From NCBI GenBank assembly GCA_900114885.1, contig FOUN01000002.1, forward strand, positions 1 to 64,000: a stretch of DNA of 64,000 nucleotides, written 5' to 3'. The DNA comes from Psychrobacillus psychrodurans. GTDB lineage: Bacteria; Bacillota; Bacilli; Bacillales_A; Planococcaceae. The position numbers and the translations under genes were made by a program. Shown here piece by piece: positions 45,815 to 54,590 of the stretch (the first letter of the stretch is position 1; each line of letters starts with the position of its first letter). The notes beneath the pieces were generated by a model. It saw nothing but the letters and a program-made list of their open reading frames with translations. It was not told the origin of the DNA and made no database searches.

Positions 45815-47154
45815 ACGAATTAAGCGAAATGGATGAATTGTTTGATAGACTCTTTCCGATATGTCGGAGCATTACTGGTGATGGTGTACGAGAAACCATC
45901 GAGATTTTAGGAAAGTATATACCTCTTACAATGTATGGGGTACAGACCGGTACAGAAGTGTTTGACTGGGAAATACCAAAAGAGTGGGTAATTCGTGAAG
46001 CGTGGATCAAGGATGAGCATGGTAATGAAATTATTAATATGAAAAACTCTAATCTACATATTGTAAATTATAGTGAACCTGTTAATACTGTGCTTTCACT
46101 AGATGAAATGAAAACAAATATTCATACGATTCCTACCTTGCCAGATGCTATCCCTTATGTAATTTCTTATTATAAGGAGAGATGGGGATTTTGCATGTCT
46201 CAAAATCAATTGGATAGTTTAGTAGAAGGGAATTATCATGTTTTTATTGATAGTGAAAAGATTGATGGAGAACTTAATTATGCCCATGCTATTTTACCTG
46301 GAAAGTCGGAGAAAGAGATTTTAATTAGTACATATATATGTCATCCCTCCATGGCGAATAATGAATTGAGTGGGCCAATTGTAGCAACATTTTTATATAA
46401 CAGAATTAAGAAATGGAAGAATCGTGAATTTACGTATCGATTTGTTTTTATTCCTGAAACAATAGGAGCTGTTACGTATCTTCATCAACATGGAGAAGAA
46501 CTGAAAGAAAAGTTATATTCCGGAGCTGTATTAACATGTCTAGGTGGTAAGGACAAGCCGATTAGCTTTAAAAAATCACGCAATCTGAATGCACCATTAA
46601 ATGAACTAATGGATTATCTTGTGAACAATGAAAAAAAAGAATTTCAAATTCGTCCATTTACCCCACTTTATGGATCTGACGAGAGGCAATATTGCTCACC
46701 TGGATTTAATTTACCAGTTGGTCAATTTTCTAAAATGATATACGGTGCGTATACAGGTTATCATAATTCATTGGATACGAAAGAAATGATGACAATTGAA
46801 GCTTTACTAGATAGTTTAAATGAAATTGAATATATTCTAAAGCTTCAAGAGTTAAATGGCTATTATATAAATAAAAAACCTTTTGGGGAGCCAATGCTTG
46901 GAAAATATGATTTATATCCAGATATTAATGCACCAGCGCTAAGAGGACGTTCAAGTAATAAAATACTCGATAACCGTCAGCAGCTAAATCAAATTTTAAC
47001 TTTACTTAATTACTCGGATGGGAAATACCGATTAACAGATATAGCGAAAACATTAGGCTACTCCTTAGAGGATTATGCAATATCAATTGATGATTTAAAA
47101 GAGCATAGTTTACTAGAAGGACCGTTTTTTGAAGAAGGAGAACTTTTGCGATGA
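45811..47154 (+). CDS. DUF4910/M28-like aminopeptidase-domain protein
   Basis: This 447-residue protein is of the DUF4910 type: an M28-peptidase-like zinc domain (ISTYICHPSMANNELSGPIV, RFVFIPETIGAVTYL, FTPLYGSDERQYCSPGFN, GYHNSLDT) with an inserted smaller domain (about residues 60-140) and a C-terminal winged helix (KYRLTDIAKTLGYSLED). Such genes recur in nonulosonate and surface-glycan clusters, and no reaction is established to my knowledge. The retained His/Asp/Glu residues suggest a real hydrolase or deacylase. It overlaps pseI and the formyltransferase by four bases each, so it belongs to the operon. Confidence 0.8.
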   Translation: MNELSEMDELFDRLFPICRSITGDGVRETIEILGKYIPLTMYGVQTGTEVFDWEIPKEWVIREAWIKDEHGNEIINMKNSNLHIVNYSEPVNTVLSLDEMKTNIHTIPTLPDAIPYVISYYKERWGFCMSQNQLDSLVEGNYHVFIDSEKIDGELNYAHAILPGKSEKEILISTYICHPSMANNELSGPIVATFLYNRIKKWKNREFTYRFVFIPETIGAVTYLHQHGEELKEKLYSGAVLTCLGGKDKPISFKKSRNLNAPLNELMDYLVNNEKKEFQIRPFTPLYGSDERQYCSPGFNLPVGQFSKMIYGAYTGYHNSLDTKEMMTIEALLDSLNEIEYILKLQELNGYYINKKPFGEPMLGKYDLYPDINAPALRGRSSNKILDNRQQLNQILTLLNYSDGKYRLTDIAKTLGYSLEDYAISIDDLKEHSLLEGPFFEEGELLR

Positions 47155-47957
47155 AAATATTATTATTAACAGGTTCTCATCCAAGACATTTATTTTTAGT
47201 CAATGAACTAGTGAAGACAGGTTTTGTAATGGCCCATGTGATGGAAAAGAGAGAAGAATTTTTGCCTCAACCTCCTGCTGATTTAGAATCTGTAGACCGT
47301 GTAAACTTTATCCGCCATTTTAAGGAGCGTGACGATGCAGAATATCGTCATTTTGAAGGTAATGACATGGTTTCAGTTGGACTGCCTACACTAGATGTAA
47401 CAATGCAACAGTTAAACAGCGTAGAAACGATTAAATGGGTAAAAAGTCAACAATTCGATTTGGCCATAAGTTATGGAGTTCATAAATTAAGTGATGAACT
47501 ACTAGAAGCTCTGGGTGGAAATGCGTGGAATATTCATGGTGGGTTATCCCCTTGGTATAAAGGAAATACCACACTATTTTGGCCGTTTTATATGCTAAGA
47601 CCAAATTGGGCGGGAATGACTATACATAGATTATCATCCCGACTAGATGCAGGAGAAATTGTACACCATTCGGTTCCACAGCTGGCATATGGTGATGGGT
47701 TACATGACGTTGCATGCAAAGCGGTAATACAAGTAGCAAATGATCTTACTAAAATTATAACCACACTAAAGCTGGAAGAAATTAATTATATACCTCAAAA
47801 GGGAAATGGAAAGCTATGGATAGGGACCGACTGGATGCCTCAACATTTAAGGTTTGTATATAATACTTATAATAATGATATAGTTGACCAATTTTTAGAT
47901 GGGAAACTTACTAAAATTGATCCTCCGTTAGTTTCTGCTTTTAGTAAAGGAGAATAA
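47151..47957 (+). CDS. Formyltransferase-family protein
   Basis: This 268-residue protein has the N10-formyltetrahydrofolate transferase core: WNIHGGLSPWYKGNTTLFW with the catalytic Asn/His, and the Asp of SSRLDAGEIVHH. Sugar N-formyltransferases with this fold formylate 4-amino sugars in surface glycans. A candidate substrate is one of the amino-sugar intermediates made here (perosamine or an amino-altrose derivative). It overlaps the DUF4910 gene by four bases and lies four bases before pseC. Confidence 0.82.
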   Translation: MKILLLTGSHPRHLFLVNELVKTGFVMAHVMEKREEFLPQPPADLESVDRVNFIRHFKERDDAEYRHFEGNDMVSVGLPTLDVTMQQLNSVETIKWVKSQQFDLAISYGVHKLSDELLEALGGNAWNIHGGLSPWYKGNTTLFWPFYMLRPNWAGMTIHRLSSRLDAGEIVHHSVPQLAYGDGLHDVACKAVIQVANDLTKIITTLKLEEINYIPQKGNGKLWIGTDWMPQHLRFVYNTYNNDIVDQFLDGKLTKIDPPLVSAFSKGE

Positions 47958-47961
47958 TTAC

Positions 47962-49107
47962 ATGGACAAAAGAGATAGAATTTTACCATATGGCCAACAA
48001 TGGATTAATGAAGATGATATACAAGCAGTCGTTGACATATTAAAATCACCTTATTTAACTACAGGTCCTAATATTGCACAGTTTGAAAAATCGGTCGCTG
48101 ATTATGTAGGGGCAAAGTATGCTGTAGCTTTTGCAAATGGCACTGCCGCGCTCCATGGAGCATGTTTTGCTGCTAGTATTAGTGAAGGTGATGAAGTTAT
48201 TACAACACCCATAACATTTGCAGCAAGTGCAAATTGTGTACGTTATATGGGGGGGACAGTAGTATTTGCGGACATAGATTCAAAAACTTACAATATTGAT
48301 CCAACTGAGATTGAGCGAAAAATAACTAAGAAGACGAAAGCAATTATTCCGGTAGATTTTACAGGGCAACCTGCAGAAATGGACATTATTATGGAAATTG
48401 CAAATAAGTACAATTTGATTGTTATTGAGGATGGGGCACATTCTTTAGGGGCGGACTACAAAGGAAATAAGGTTGGTACCCAAGCTCATATGACGATGTT
48501 TAGTTTTCACCCAGTTAAACCAGTCACAACAGCAGAAGGTGGAGTCATCACAACTAATTCTGAAGAGTATTATGAGAAATTAAAACTATTTAGAAGTCAT
48601 GGCATTAGTACAACACCGTATTCTTTGGAACAGGGTGAATGGTATTATGAGATGATGGAATTAGGGTATAACTATCGTATGACAGACCTACAAGCTGCCC
48701 TTGGTATATCACAAATGAAAAAGATAGATAGTTTTATCGAACGTAGAAGAGAGATTGCTGCACTATATGAAGAATTATTAAAGGATATACCTGGAGTAAT
48801 CACCCCATTACAATTTACAAATACTGATTCCGGTTGGCATTTATATTCCATTCAGTTGGATAATGAGGTATTAACAAAATCTCGTAAAAAAATATTTGAA
48901 GAAATGAGAGCTCAAAATATTGGGGTACATGTACATTATATCCCTGTATATTGGCATCCATATTATAAAGACTTAGGATACAAAAAAGGCATTTGTCCCA
49001 AAGCAGAGGAATGGTACGAGCAAGCACTAACTTTGCCTATTTTTCCGAAAATGACAAATGAAGATGTAGTGGATGTCGTTAAGGTCCTACAGGCAGTTAT
49101 TAAGTAA
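47962..49107 (+). CDS. pseC: UDP-sugar 4-aminotransferase PseC
   Basis: PseC aminates the PseB product at C4. The 381-residue PLP enzyme begins LPYGQQWINEDDIQAVVDIL and has YLTTGPNIAQFEKSVADYVG, FANGTAALHGA, VIEDGAHSLGADYKG and the Lys-containing FSFHPVKPVTTAEGG, plus GYNYRMTDLQAALGISQM. This is the PseC subfamily and clearly different from the PerA-like enzyme at 33341. It closes the pseudaminate operon; a bidirectional terminator follows. Confidence 0.94.
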   Translation: MDKRDRILPYGQQWINEDDIQAVVDILKSPYLTTGPNIAQFEKSVADYVGAKYAVAFANGTAALHGACFAASISEGDEVITTPITFAASANCVRYMGGTVVFADIDSKTYNIDPTEIERKITKKTKAIIPVDFTGQPAEMDIIMEIANKYNLIVIEDGAHSLGADYKGNKVGTQAHMTMFSFHPVKPVTTAEGGVITTNSEEYYEKLKLFRSHGISTTPYSLEQGEWYYEMMELGYNYRMTDLQAALGISQMKKIDSFIERRREIAALYEELLKDIPGVITPLQFTNTDSGWHLYSIQLDNEVLTKSRKKIFEEMRAQNIGVHVHYIPVYWHPYYKDLGYKKGICPKAEEWYEQALTLPIFPKMTNEDVVDVVKVLQAVIK

Positions 49108-49195
49108 GTTTATTGAACTGAACAATACTCAGATCAAAAGAAACGTATTAGTATAAAAAGATATTCTCTTTGCCTAAGGAAAGTTATACACATTT

Positions 49196-49237
49196 AAAAA
49201 CCAGACAATTATTAGTTACTAAATTGTCTGGTTTTTT
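49196..49237. terminator. Bidirectional terminator between pseC and the inverted flagellin
   Basis: AAAAACCAGACAATT pairs with AATTGTCTGGTTTTTT. T-runs occur on both strands, fitting convergent transcription of pseC and the flagellin gene. Confidence 0.9.
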
Positions 49238-49246
49238 ATGTTCAAT

Positions 49247-50056
49247 TTAAGCAAATAGTCTTAATACATCACTAACATTTTCATTCGTTTGTTTTATAAG
49301 CATTTCATCGCCTTTTTGACGAATACCTTGCTTAACGAAGTCCATCATTTCAAGTGCCATTTCTGGATCTCGGATTAAAGATTCTGATTTTTGAAGACTA
49401 ATCTCTATATTCGATACATTGTCTTTATGATGTGTTAAAGACTCATAATCAGATCCGGTATTTGTTAGATGTTTGGAAATAATTGATTGGGCATTATCCA
49501 CTTTTGTTATTAAATCTTCAGCTTCTTCTCTTGTGGATAGTTTAGCAATTTCTAGTCCAAGAGAAGCGGTACTAACGTTTACTGTATCGATGCGAAGAGT
49601 TTGACCTGTATTGGCACCTACATGTATGTAAAGCGGTCGTACATCACCTAGTATATTTTGAGTATTAAACTCCATCTTATCAGCAGTGTCGTCAATGGAT
49701 TGCAGAAGCTGATCAAGCTCTGCTTGAGCTACCTCACGGTCTTCGTCGGTCATTGTGTCAGTGGACGATTGCACAGCTAGTTCTCGGACGCGCTGTAGTA
49801 CGCTGCTTACATGTTGAAGCCCAGCATCAGTTGTTTCAAGAACAGAGAGGCCATCTTGCATATTAAGCTGAGCACGGGAAAGCCCTCTAATTTGTCCACG
49901 CATCGTTTCTGAAATTGAGAGACCTGATGCGTTATCAGCAGCACGTGTTAACTTATCTCCACCTGAAAGTTTTTCTAATGTTTTCGTAATAGAGGTTTGG
50001 TTTTTTTGATATCTGTTTGTAGAAAAGGCGATCCCTGCCTGATTTTGTATTTTCAT
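49247..50056 (-). CDS. Second flagellin, inverted
   Basis: This 269-residue flagellin-family protein has both conserved ends (TRAADNASGLSISETMRGQI, LNMQDGLSVLETTDAGLQHV; LIRDPEMALEMMDFVKQGI, ENVSDVLRLFA). It differs from Hag at the extreme N-terminus (MKIQNQAGIAFSTNRYQKN). It is on the opposite strand to all other flagellar genes here, with an AGGTG ribosome site and a sigma-D-like promoter at 50097-50123. It may be a minor filament subunit. B. subtilis has a truncated extra flagellin gene (yvzB) in this general region; this copy looks complete. Confidence 0.9.
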   Translation of the reverse strand: MKIQNQAGIAFSTNRYQKNQTSITKTLEKLSGGDKLTRAADNASGLSISETMRGQIRGLSRAQLNMQDGLSVLETTDAGLQHVSSVLQRVRELAVQSSTDTMTDEDREVAQAELDQLLQSIDDTADKMEFNTQNILGDVRPLYIHVGANTGQTLRIDTVNVSTASLGLEIAKLSTREEAEDLITKVDNAQSIISKHLTNTGSDYESLTHHKDNVSNIEISLQKSESLIRDPEMALEMMDFVKQGIRQKGDEMLIKQTNENVSDVLRLFA

Positions 50057-50096
50057 TCAATTCACCTCCATGTGAAATATTTTATTTACAAAGTTA

Positions 50097-50123
50097 TTAT
50101 CGGCATATTATATGAAAATTTTG
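50097..50123 (-). promoter_or_regulatory. Sigma-D promoter of the inverted flagellin
   Basis: On the minus strand CAAA (50123-50120), 15 bases, then GCCGATAA (50104-50097) matches sigma-D with one -35 mismatch and a perfect -10. It fires leftward into the flagellin gene. Confidence 0.8.
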
Positions 50124-50132
50124 CTAGAAACT

Positions 50133-50158
50133 GAAATTTTCTAATTTAGTGCCGATAA
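50133..50158 (+). promoter_or_regulatory. Sigma-D promoter of flaG-fliDST
   Basis: GAAA (50133-50136), 14 bases, then GCCGATAA (50151-50158) matches sigma-D with one -35 mismatch. It lies back to back with the leftward promoter and 40 bases before flaG. Confidence 0.78.
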
Positions 50159-50198
50159 TATATATAAGAATGTAGTGAGCATGGGAGGAAAGCCGAGT

Positions 50199-50579
50199 AT
50201 GCGTATATCTGCACAGGCACAAACAAAGGATCTTGCAATAGCTTCTCTATCAAGACCAAAGGCAGTAGAGGAAACGACAAAGGTCTATGACACAGAAAAT
50301 TCTTTAAAACAGCTAATGCAAGCTGAACAACAAGCAAATGAAAAAGATTCTATTCCAAAAGAGAAAGTGAAAAAAGCGGTAGATGCACTTAATGAGTTTA
50401 TGACAGTACAAAATCGTAGCTCTAAATTTGTCATGCATGACGGTTTAGACCGTTACTATGTAGAAGTGGTAGATGCGGAAACAGATGAAGTTATTCGGGA
50501 AGTACCACCTCGTAAACTATTAGATGCATTTTACACCATGCAGAAATTTTTAGGAATGATTGTAGACGAAAAGATTTAA
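50199..50579 (+). CDS. flaG: Flagellar protein FlaG
   Basis: This 126-residue FlaG-family protein has a disordered N-terminal half and the conserved C-terminal block NRSSKFVMHDGLDRYYVEVV, VIREVPPRKLLDAFYTMQKF. FlaG affects filament length; its mechanism is not known. I choose ATG 50199 behind GGGAGGAAA; the frame extends to GTG 50175 and ATG 50181, but these precede the ribosome site. Confidence 0.9.
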   Translation: MRISAQAQTKDLAIASLSRPKAVEETTKVYDTENSLKQLMQAEQQANEKDSIPKEKVKKAVDALNEFMTVQNRSSKFVMHDGLDRYYVEVVDAETDEVIREVPPRKLLDAFYTMQKFLGMIVDEKI

Positions 50580-50597
50580 TCCTAGGAGGTAATTGAA

Positions 50598-52088
50598 ATG
50601 GCAGGTATAAGAATTGGTGGACTAGCTTCAGGAATGGATATCGACAGTATCGTTGAGAAATTAATGACGGCGGAACGTATACCATTAGATAAATTAACAC
50701 AAAAGAAAACAACAACTGAGTGGCAACGTGATTCGTATCGTGCGGTTAATACGAAACTAAAAGCATTTGATGATTATTTACGTGATAACTTCTTATTATC
50801 TAGTAGCTTTAATATGAAAAAAGTTGCTAGTACGAATGAGGGTGCGGTAACAGCAACAGGTAAGTCGGAAGGTAATGTAACTATTAATAAAATTGATCAG
50901 TTGGCTTCTGCTGCATATGGAGTGGGTACAATTGCTGATGCATCTAAAAGATCGAAATCTACAACAATGGCTGATTTAGGGTTAGCTGATCAAACAGTAA
51001 AATTAAATGTATTGCAAGCAGATGGAACTATGAAAGAAACATCTTACAATTTCAAAGCGACTGATAAAATATCAGATGTGGTTACAAAAATTAATGGATC
51101 CAATGCTGGAGTGTCAGCTTTTTATGATGAAAAAACAGGTCAGATGTCATTAAGTGCAAAAGCATCGGGGGAGAATAAAGCTGGCGGTGAAATCGAAGTC
51201 ACTGGTGGTAGCACCTTTTTCCAAACTGCATTTGGTTTTACAAGTAATGTACTAGCTGATAATGGTAAAAATGCAAAGCTAACATTAAATGGAGCAGAAA
51301 TTGAAAGGAATTCTAATTCTTTTACAGAACTAGGAATGACTTTTACACTAAAAGCTACATCTACAACAAACACTACACTTACTTCTACTACTGATGTAGA
51401 TGCAATGGTGGATAAAGTAAAAGAATTCGTAGAAAAATATAACGATGTAATAAGTGGTATGAATGGTCAATTAAAGGAAAAGAAATATAGAGATTTTCCT
51501 CCTTTAACGGAAGAACAAAGAAAAGATATGTCGGAAGAAGAGCAAAAACTTTGGGATGAAAAAGCAAAAAGTGGTTTATTAAGAAGTGATTCGATTGTAA
51601 GTAATGGATTATCAGGTATGCGTAATTCTATCTATGGTCGTGTAGGTAACGAATCTAATATTATAGATACACTTGCTGAGATTGGGATTACCACATCGAG
51701 TGCTTACTCTGATGGCGGTAAGTTAGTTATAGATGAAGATAAGTTACGTAAGGCATTAACTGAAAATCCTGATCAAGTTGTAAAAACAATTACCAATCCA
51801 GGAGAAAAAACGAATGTAGAAGATACACGTGGTATTGTACAACGTCTTCGTGCATCGATCACTGACTTTACTAGAAGCATAGAAGCGAAGGCAGGTAAAG
51901 TAACTGTAACGGACCAACAATATACAATGGGCAAAAGCTTAATTGATATGAATGAAAGAATTTCAAAATTCCAACGTCGTTTAGAGGATGTTGAGGCGCG
52001 TTATTGGAAACAATTTACTGCTATGGAGTCTGCAATTAATAAAGCTAACTCTCAGTCGTCGTATTTATCACAATTTGGAGCAAGCTGA
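50598..52088 (+). CDS. fliD: Filament cap protein FliD
   Basis: FliD caps the growing filament and folds incoming flagellin. The 496-residue protein has the N-terminal IRIGGLASGMDIDSIVEKLM and WQRDSYRAVN, a variable centre, and the C-terminal helical FliD_C block (LADIGITT-like EIGITTSSAYSDGG, MNERISKFQRRLEDVEARY, FTAMESAINKANSQSSYLSQ). It follows AGGAGGT, 18 bases after flaG. Confidence 0.96.
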   Translation: MAGIRIGGLASGMDIDSIVEKLMTAERIPLDKLTQKKTTTEWQRDSYRAVNTKLKAFDDYLRDNFLLSSSFNMKKVASTNEGAVTATGKSEGNVTINKIDQLASAAYGVGTIADASKRSKSTTMADLGLADQTVKLNVLQADGTMKETSYNFKATDKISDVVTKINGSNAGVSAFYDEKTGQMSLSAKASGENKAGGEIEVTGGSTFFQTAFGFTSNVLADNGKNAKLTLNGAEIERNSNSFTELGMTFTLKATSTTNTTLTSTTDVDAMVDKVKEFVEKYNDVISGMNGQLKEKKYRDFPPLTEEQRKDMSEEEQKLWDEKAKSGLLRSDSIVSNGLSGMRNSIYGRVGNESNIIDTLAEIGITTSSAYSDGGKLVIDEDKLRKALTENPDQVVKTITNPGEKTNVEDTRGIVQRLRASITDFTRSIEAKAGKVTVTDQQYTMGKSLIDMNERISKFQRRLEDVEARYWKQFTAMESAINKANSQSSYLSQFGAS

Positions 52089-52124
52089 TTTTAAAAAGAG
52101 TTAAATTAAAGGAGTTGTATCATA

Positions 52125-52523
52125 TTGTCTGCACAATCGGTTCACCAAGCATATAAAAATAATAGTGTTAGTACTGCTTCACCAGGGGAATTGACGTTAA
52201 TGCTTTATAATGGATGCTTAAAGTTTTTAGGAAAAGCAAAAGTTGCAATTACTGAACAAAATATTCAAGAAAAAAACGTTAATTTGCAGAAGGCACAAAA
52301 AATTATTCAAGAGCTTATGGTGACCTTAAATATGAATGTTGAAATTTCAAAGTCAATGATGCAAATGTATGAATACATGAATCACCGTTTAATTGAGGCA
52401 AATTTAAAGAATGATCTACAAGCTATTGAGGAAGTAGAAAGTTATACATTAGAGTTTAGAGACACTTGGAAACAAGTCATTCAATTAAATCGTCAAAAAC
52501 AATTTACTGGAGACCAAGCATAA
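52125..52523 (+). CDS. fliS: Flagellin export chaperone FliS
   Basis: FliS binds flagellin's C-terminus and prevents early polymerisation. The 132-residue all-helical protein has the family start VHQAYKNNSVSTASPGELTL, MLYNGCLKFLGKAK, and helices NVNLQKAQKIIQELMVTLN and YEYMNHRLIEANLKND. The start is TTG behind AAAGGAG. It overlaps the next gene by one base. Confidence 0.95.
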   Translation: MSAQSVHQAYKNNSVSTASPGELTLMLYNGCLKFLGKAKVAITEQNIQEKNVNLQKAQKIIQELMVTLNMNVEISKSMMQMYEYMNHRLIEANLKNDLQAIEEVESYTLEFRDTWKQVIQLNRQKQFTGDQA

Positions 52524-52873
52524 TGGGCGAGGTAGAAAATTTTTTAGACGCATCTCAAGACCTACTCTCCCATTTAGCAACTATTCCGTCTGATGATGAA
52601 CGAACAGAGTTTATCGATCAGATAAATGTTTTACTAGATGCTCGAGAAGAGGCAATCCAGAAACTTGATAAAACTAATATTTCTACACATGTCTTGTACA
52701 ATCATTTACGGGAGTTAGATAAAAGTATAAATGAGCGTCTGGAAAAAGTGATGAATGTCGTAAAAGGTGATATCAAAGATCTTCAACAGAAGAAACGACA
52801 TGAAACTTCATATACTAATCCATATGCAGCAACTCAAACCTTAGATGGCATGTATTTTGATAATAAAAAATAA
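52523..52873 (+). CDS. fliT: FliT-like flagellar chaperone
   Basis: This 116-residue helical protein (VENFLDASQDLLSHLATIP, FIDQINVLLDAREEAIQKL, LYNHLRELDKSINERLEKV) is in the fliT position. FliT is the export chaperone of FliD. Sequence conservation is low, so the call leans on order and helical pattern. The start overlaps the fliS stop (TAATG). Confidence 0.85.
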   Translation: MGEVENFLDASQDLLSHLATIPSDDERTEFIDQINVLLDAREEAIQKLDKTNISTHVLYNHLRELDKSINERLEKVMNVVKGDIKDLQQKKRHETSYTNPYAATQTLDGMYFDNKK

Positions 52874-52874
52874 T

Positions 52875-52913
52875 AAAACACCGACTTTCGAATCTAAGAA
52901 AGTCGGTGTTTTT
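52875..52913 (+). terminator. Intrinsic terminator after fliT
   Basis: AAAACACCGACTTTC pairs with GAAAGTCGGTGTTTTT. The inverted, complementary T-run would also serve the leftward SCP2 gene. Confidence 0.92.
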
Positions 52914-52979
52914 ATTATTCTAATACTAGTCATTACACATTACCTAATTCCATATCAGACTATGAATTTGAGAAATACA

Positions 52980-53318
52980 TCAATTTTCAACTTTAAACTT
53001 ATACTCCTTCAACAACCCCTCCAACTTCAAAGCCAATCCAATACTTCCATCGACTTTCAACTTCCCAAACATAAATGCAGTAGTGCTATTCAAATCACCC
53101 ACTAGTAGTTTCATAAAGTCTTTCGAGCTCAATGTTAACTTGCAATCTTCTTTTGTGGTAGTATCATCCGATATTCTTGCTTTTCCATTTTCTAAGATAA
53201 GCTGTTTAACACTTGGATTATCTCCTGTTAAATTAAACTCATAACGTACATTTTCGTTTCGAATTGGTGTTGGGTTTTCATTCAAAGTAGTTTCAATTAA
53301 TTGCCATGTTTCATTCAT
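52980..53318 (-). CDS. SCP2 sterol-binding-domain protein
   Basis: This 112-residue protein is a stand-alone SCP2-type lipid-binding domain (YEFNLTGDN, ISDDTTTKEDCKLTLSSKDF, FMKLLVGDLNSTTAFMFGKL, KVDGSIGLALKLEGLL). Such proteins bind fatty acyl chains or other lipids in a hydrophobic tunnel; the cellular role in Bacillales is not settled. It reads leftward, with GGAAGGATGA as ribosome site and a perfect palindrome at 53339 just upstream, suggesting TetR-type repression. Confidence 0.87.
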   Translation of the reverse strand: MNETWQLIETTLNENPTPIRNENVRYEFNLTGDNPSVKQLILENGKARISDDTTTKEDCKLTLSSKDFMKLLVGDLNSTTAFMFGKLKVDGSIGLALKLEGLLKEYKFKVEN

Positions 53319-53338
53319 TTGTTCTCATCCTTCCATTC

Positions 53339-53358
53339 ATGAGTGAATATTCACTCAT
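53339..53358 (-). promoter_or_regulatory. Perfect 20-bp palindrome, FadR/TetR-type operator
   Basis: ATGAGTGAATATTCACTCAT is its own reverse complement. It resembles the B. subtilis FadR (YsiA) operator WTGAATGAMTANTCATTCAW, with one symmetric change in each arm. It sits 20 bases upstream of the SCP2 start, where a repressor would block expression. Confidence 0.75.
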
Positions 53359-53507
53359 ATCTTTATTTTCGCATATTTTATTCTTATTGACGAGCTAATA
53401 TTTCCTGGGAAATTGGTCGATTTCATAATTACTAATTTCAATATAAAAAAAGAATACTAATGTGATATTATATTCAATTATCCATCCGCTTATTTTATGT
53501 GTACTTC

Positions 53508-53696
53508 GCTGATTGGAGCGTAAGGTGGAGACTCCAGCGGGAACAGCGCGAGCTGAAAGCCCCGTAGGAAAGACATTGGCCGTACTTTGTTTGACCAATG
53601 TCTTTGCGACGAGTAACCGCAGGAGCATATGTTTTCGTAGTGACGAGGAGATTGAAGCCGTGCCCGCGGAAAGCGTCCGCCTGGAGTGGAAATCAA
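53508..53696. repeat. Interspersed repeat element, full length
   Basis: This ~190-bp copy has ends TTGGAGCGTAAGGTGGAGAC and GAAAGCGTCCGCCTGGAGTG. AACAGCGCGAGCTGAAAGCC is near the left end, and a central inverted repeat AAAGACATTGG...CCAATGTCTTT follows. It matches 573-752 in inverted orientation and 60775-60963 in the same orientation. Open frames across it are repeat by-products. Confidence 0.88.
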
Positions 53697-53735
53697 CTTT
53701 GTTTAGATTTCACTACTAATTACTTCATTATGAAA

Positions 53736-53762
53736 TTGACTTAATTTAATAAAAATTATAAT
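53736..53762 (+). promoter_or_regulatory. Possible sigma-A promoter of the LysM-NlpC/P60 gene
   Basis: TTGACT (53736-53741) and TATAAT (53757-53762) are separated by 15 bases, shorter than the optimal 17. It lies 60 bases before the gene. Confidence 0.45.
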
Positions 53763-53821
53763 GTGATTGTTTAATAGAAATGGTATGATGAAGTTAATAG
53801 TTAAATAGAAGGAGGGTCTTT

Positions 53822-54571
53822 ATGTTCAAGAAAGTGCTGATAGTAACTGTTTTATTAGTGACATTTGCATCATCTGCTAGTGCCAATACCTTATATGAAG
53901 TTAAAAAAGGGGACACATTAACGAAAATAGCTAAGATAAATAAAGTAGCGGTTAATGACCTTCGAACGTGGAATAAACTAAAGAAAGATAGTATTTACGT
54001 TAAACAGAAATTGATCGTGAAAAAAACAACAGTTGCTACTAAAACAACAAATGTAGTCTCTAATAACCCAAAAATAATAGAGAATACTAAGCCCAACCAG
54101 GAAACGGTATTTCCGCCAGTTCAAGTGAAAGATGAACAACTAACTATTGCTCCGAATGTTGTGCAAGCAATGAATTTATCAACTGAAGGACAAGCTATGT
54201 ACTCTTTTATAGTAGATTTTGCAAAACATTTAGAGGGCATTCCATATTTATATGCTGGTAATACGATGGCTGGATTTGACTGTAGTGGTTTTATTTATTT
54301 TATTCATTCTCAGGCAGGGTTGGATATTACAAGACAAAGTAGCGATAGTTATTTTACACAAACTGCTAATGTGGCGGACCCACTTATAGGGGATTTGGTG
54401 TTTTTCGAAAATACATACAAACAAGGAATCTCTCATATGGGAGTTTACTTAGGAGAAAATAAATTTATCCATGCGGGGTCAAAAGGTGTAGAAGTGGCGA
54501 GTTTAGAATCCTCATATTGGAAAGAACATTTTGTTTCATTCAATCGATTCAATTCGTTAACTGTCAGATAA
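53822..54571 (+). CDS. LysM-NlpC/P60 D,L-endopeptidase
   Basis: This secreted 249-residue wall hydrolase has a signal peptide (about 1-22), one LysM domain (about 23-68, TLYEVKKGDTLTKIAKINKV), a linker, and a C-terminal NlpC/P60 domain (about 125-248). The catalytic Cys is in FDCSGFIYF, the first His in SHMGVYLG, and the second in FIHAGSKG. Such enzymes cut the D-Glu-diaminopimelate bond in the stem peptide. It is a small relative of LytF/CwlS-type autolysins, which help daughter-cell separation. The ribosome site is AAGGAGGG. Confidence 0.9.
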   Translation: MFKKVLIVTVLLVTFASSASANTLYEVKKGDTLTKIAKINKVAVNDLRTWNKLKKDSIYVKQKLIVKKTTVATKTTNVVSNNPKIIENTKPNQETVFPPVQVKDEQLTIAPNVVQAMNLSTEGQAMYSFIVDFAKHLEGIPYLYAGNTMAGFDCSGFIYFIHSQAGLDITRQSSDSYFTQTANVADPLIGDLVFFENTYKQGISHMGVYLGENKFIHAGSKGVEVASLESSYWKEHFVSFNRFNSLTVR

Positions 54572-54590
54572 GTAGCAAGGGGGAATATGC

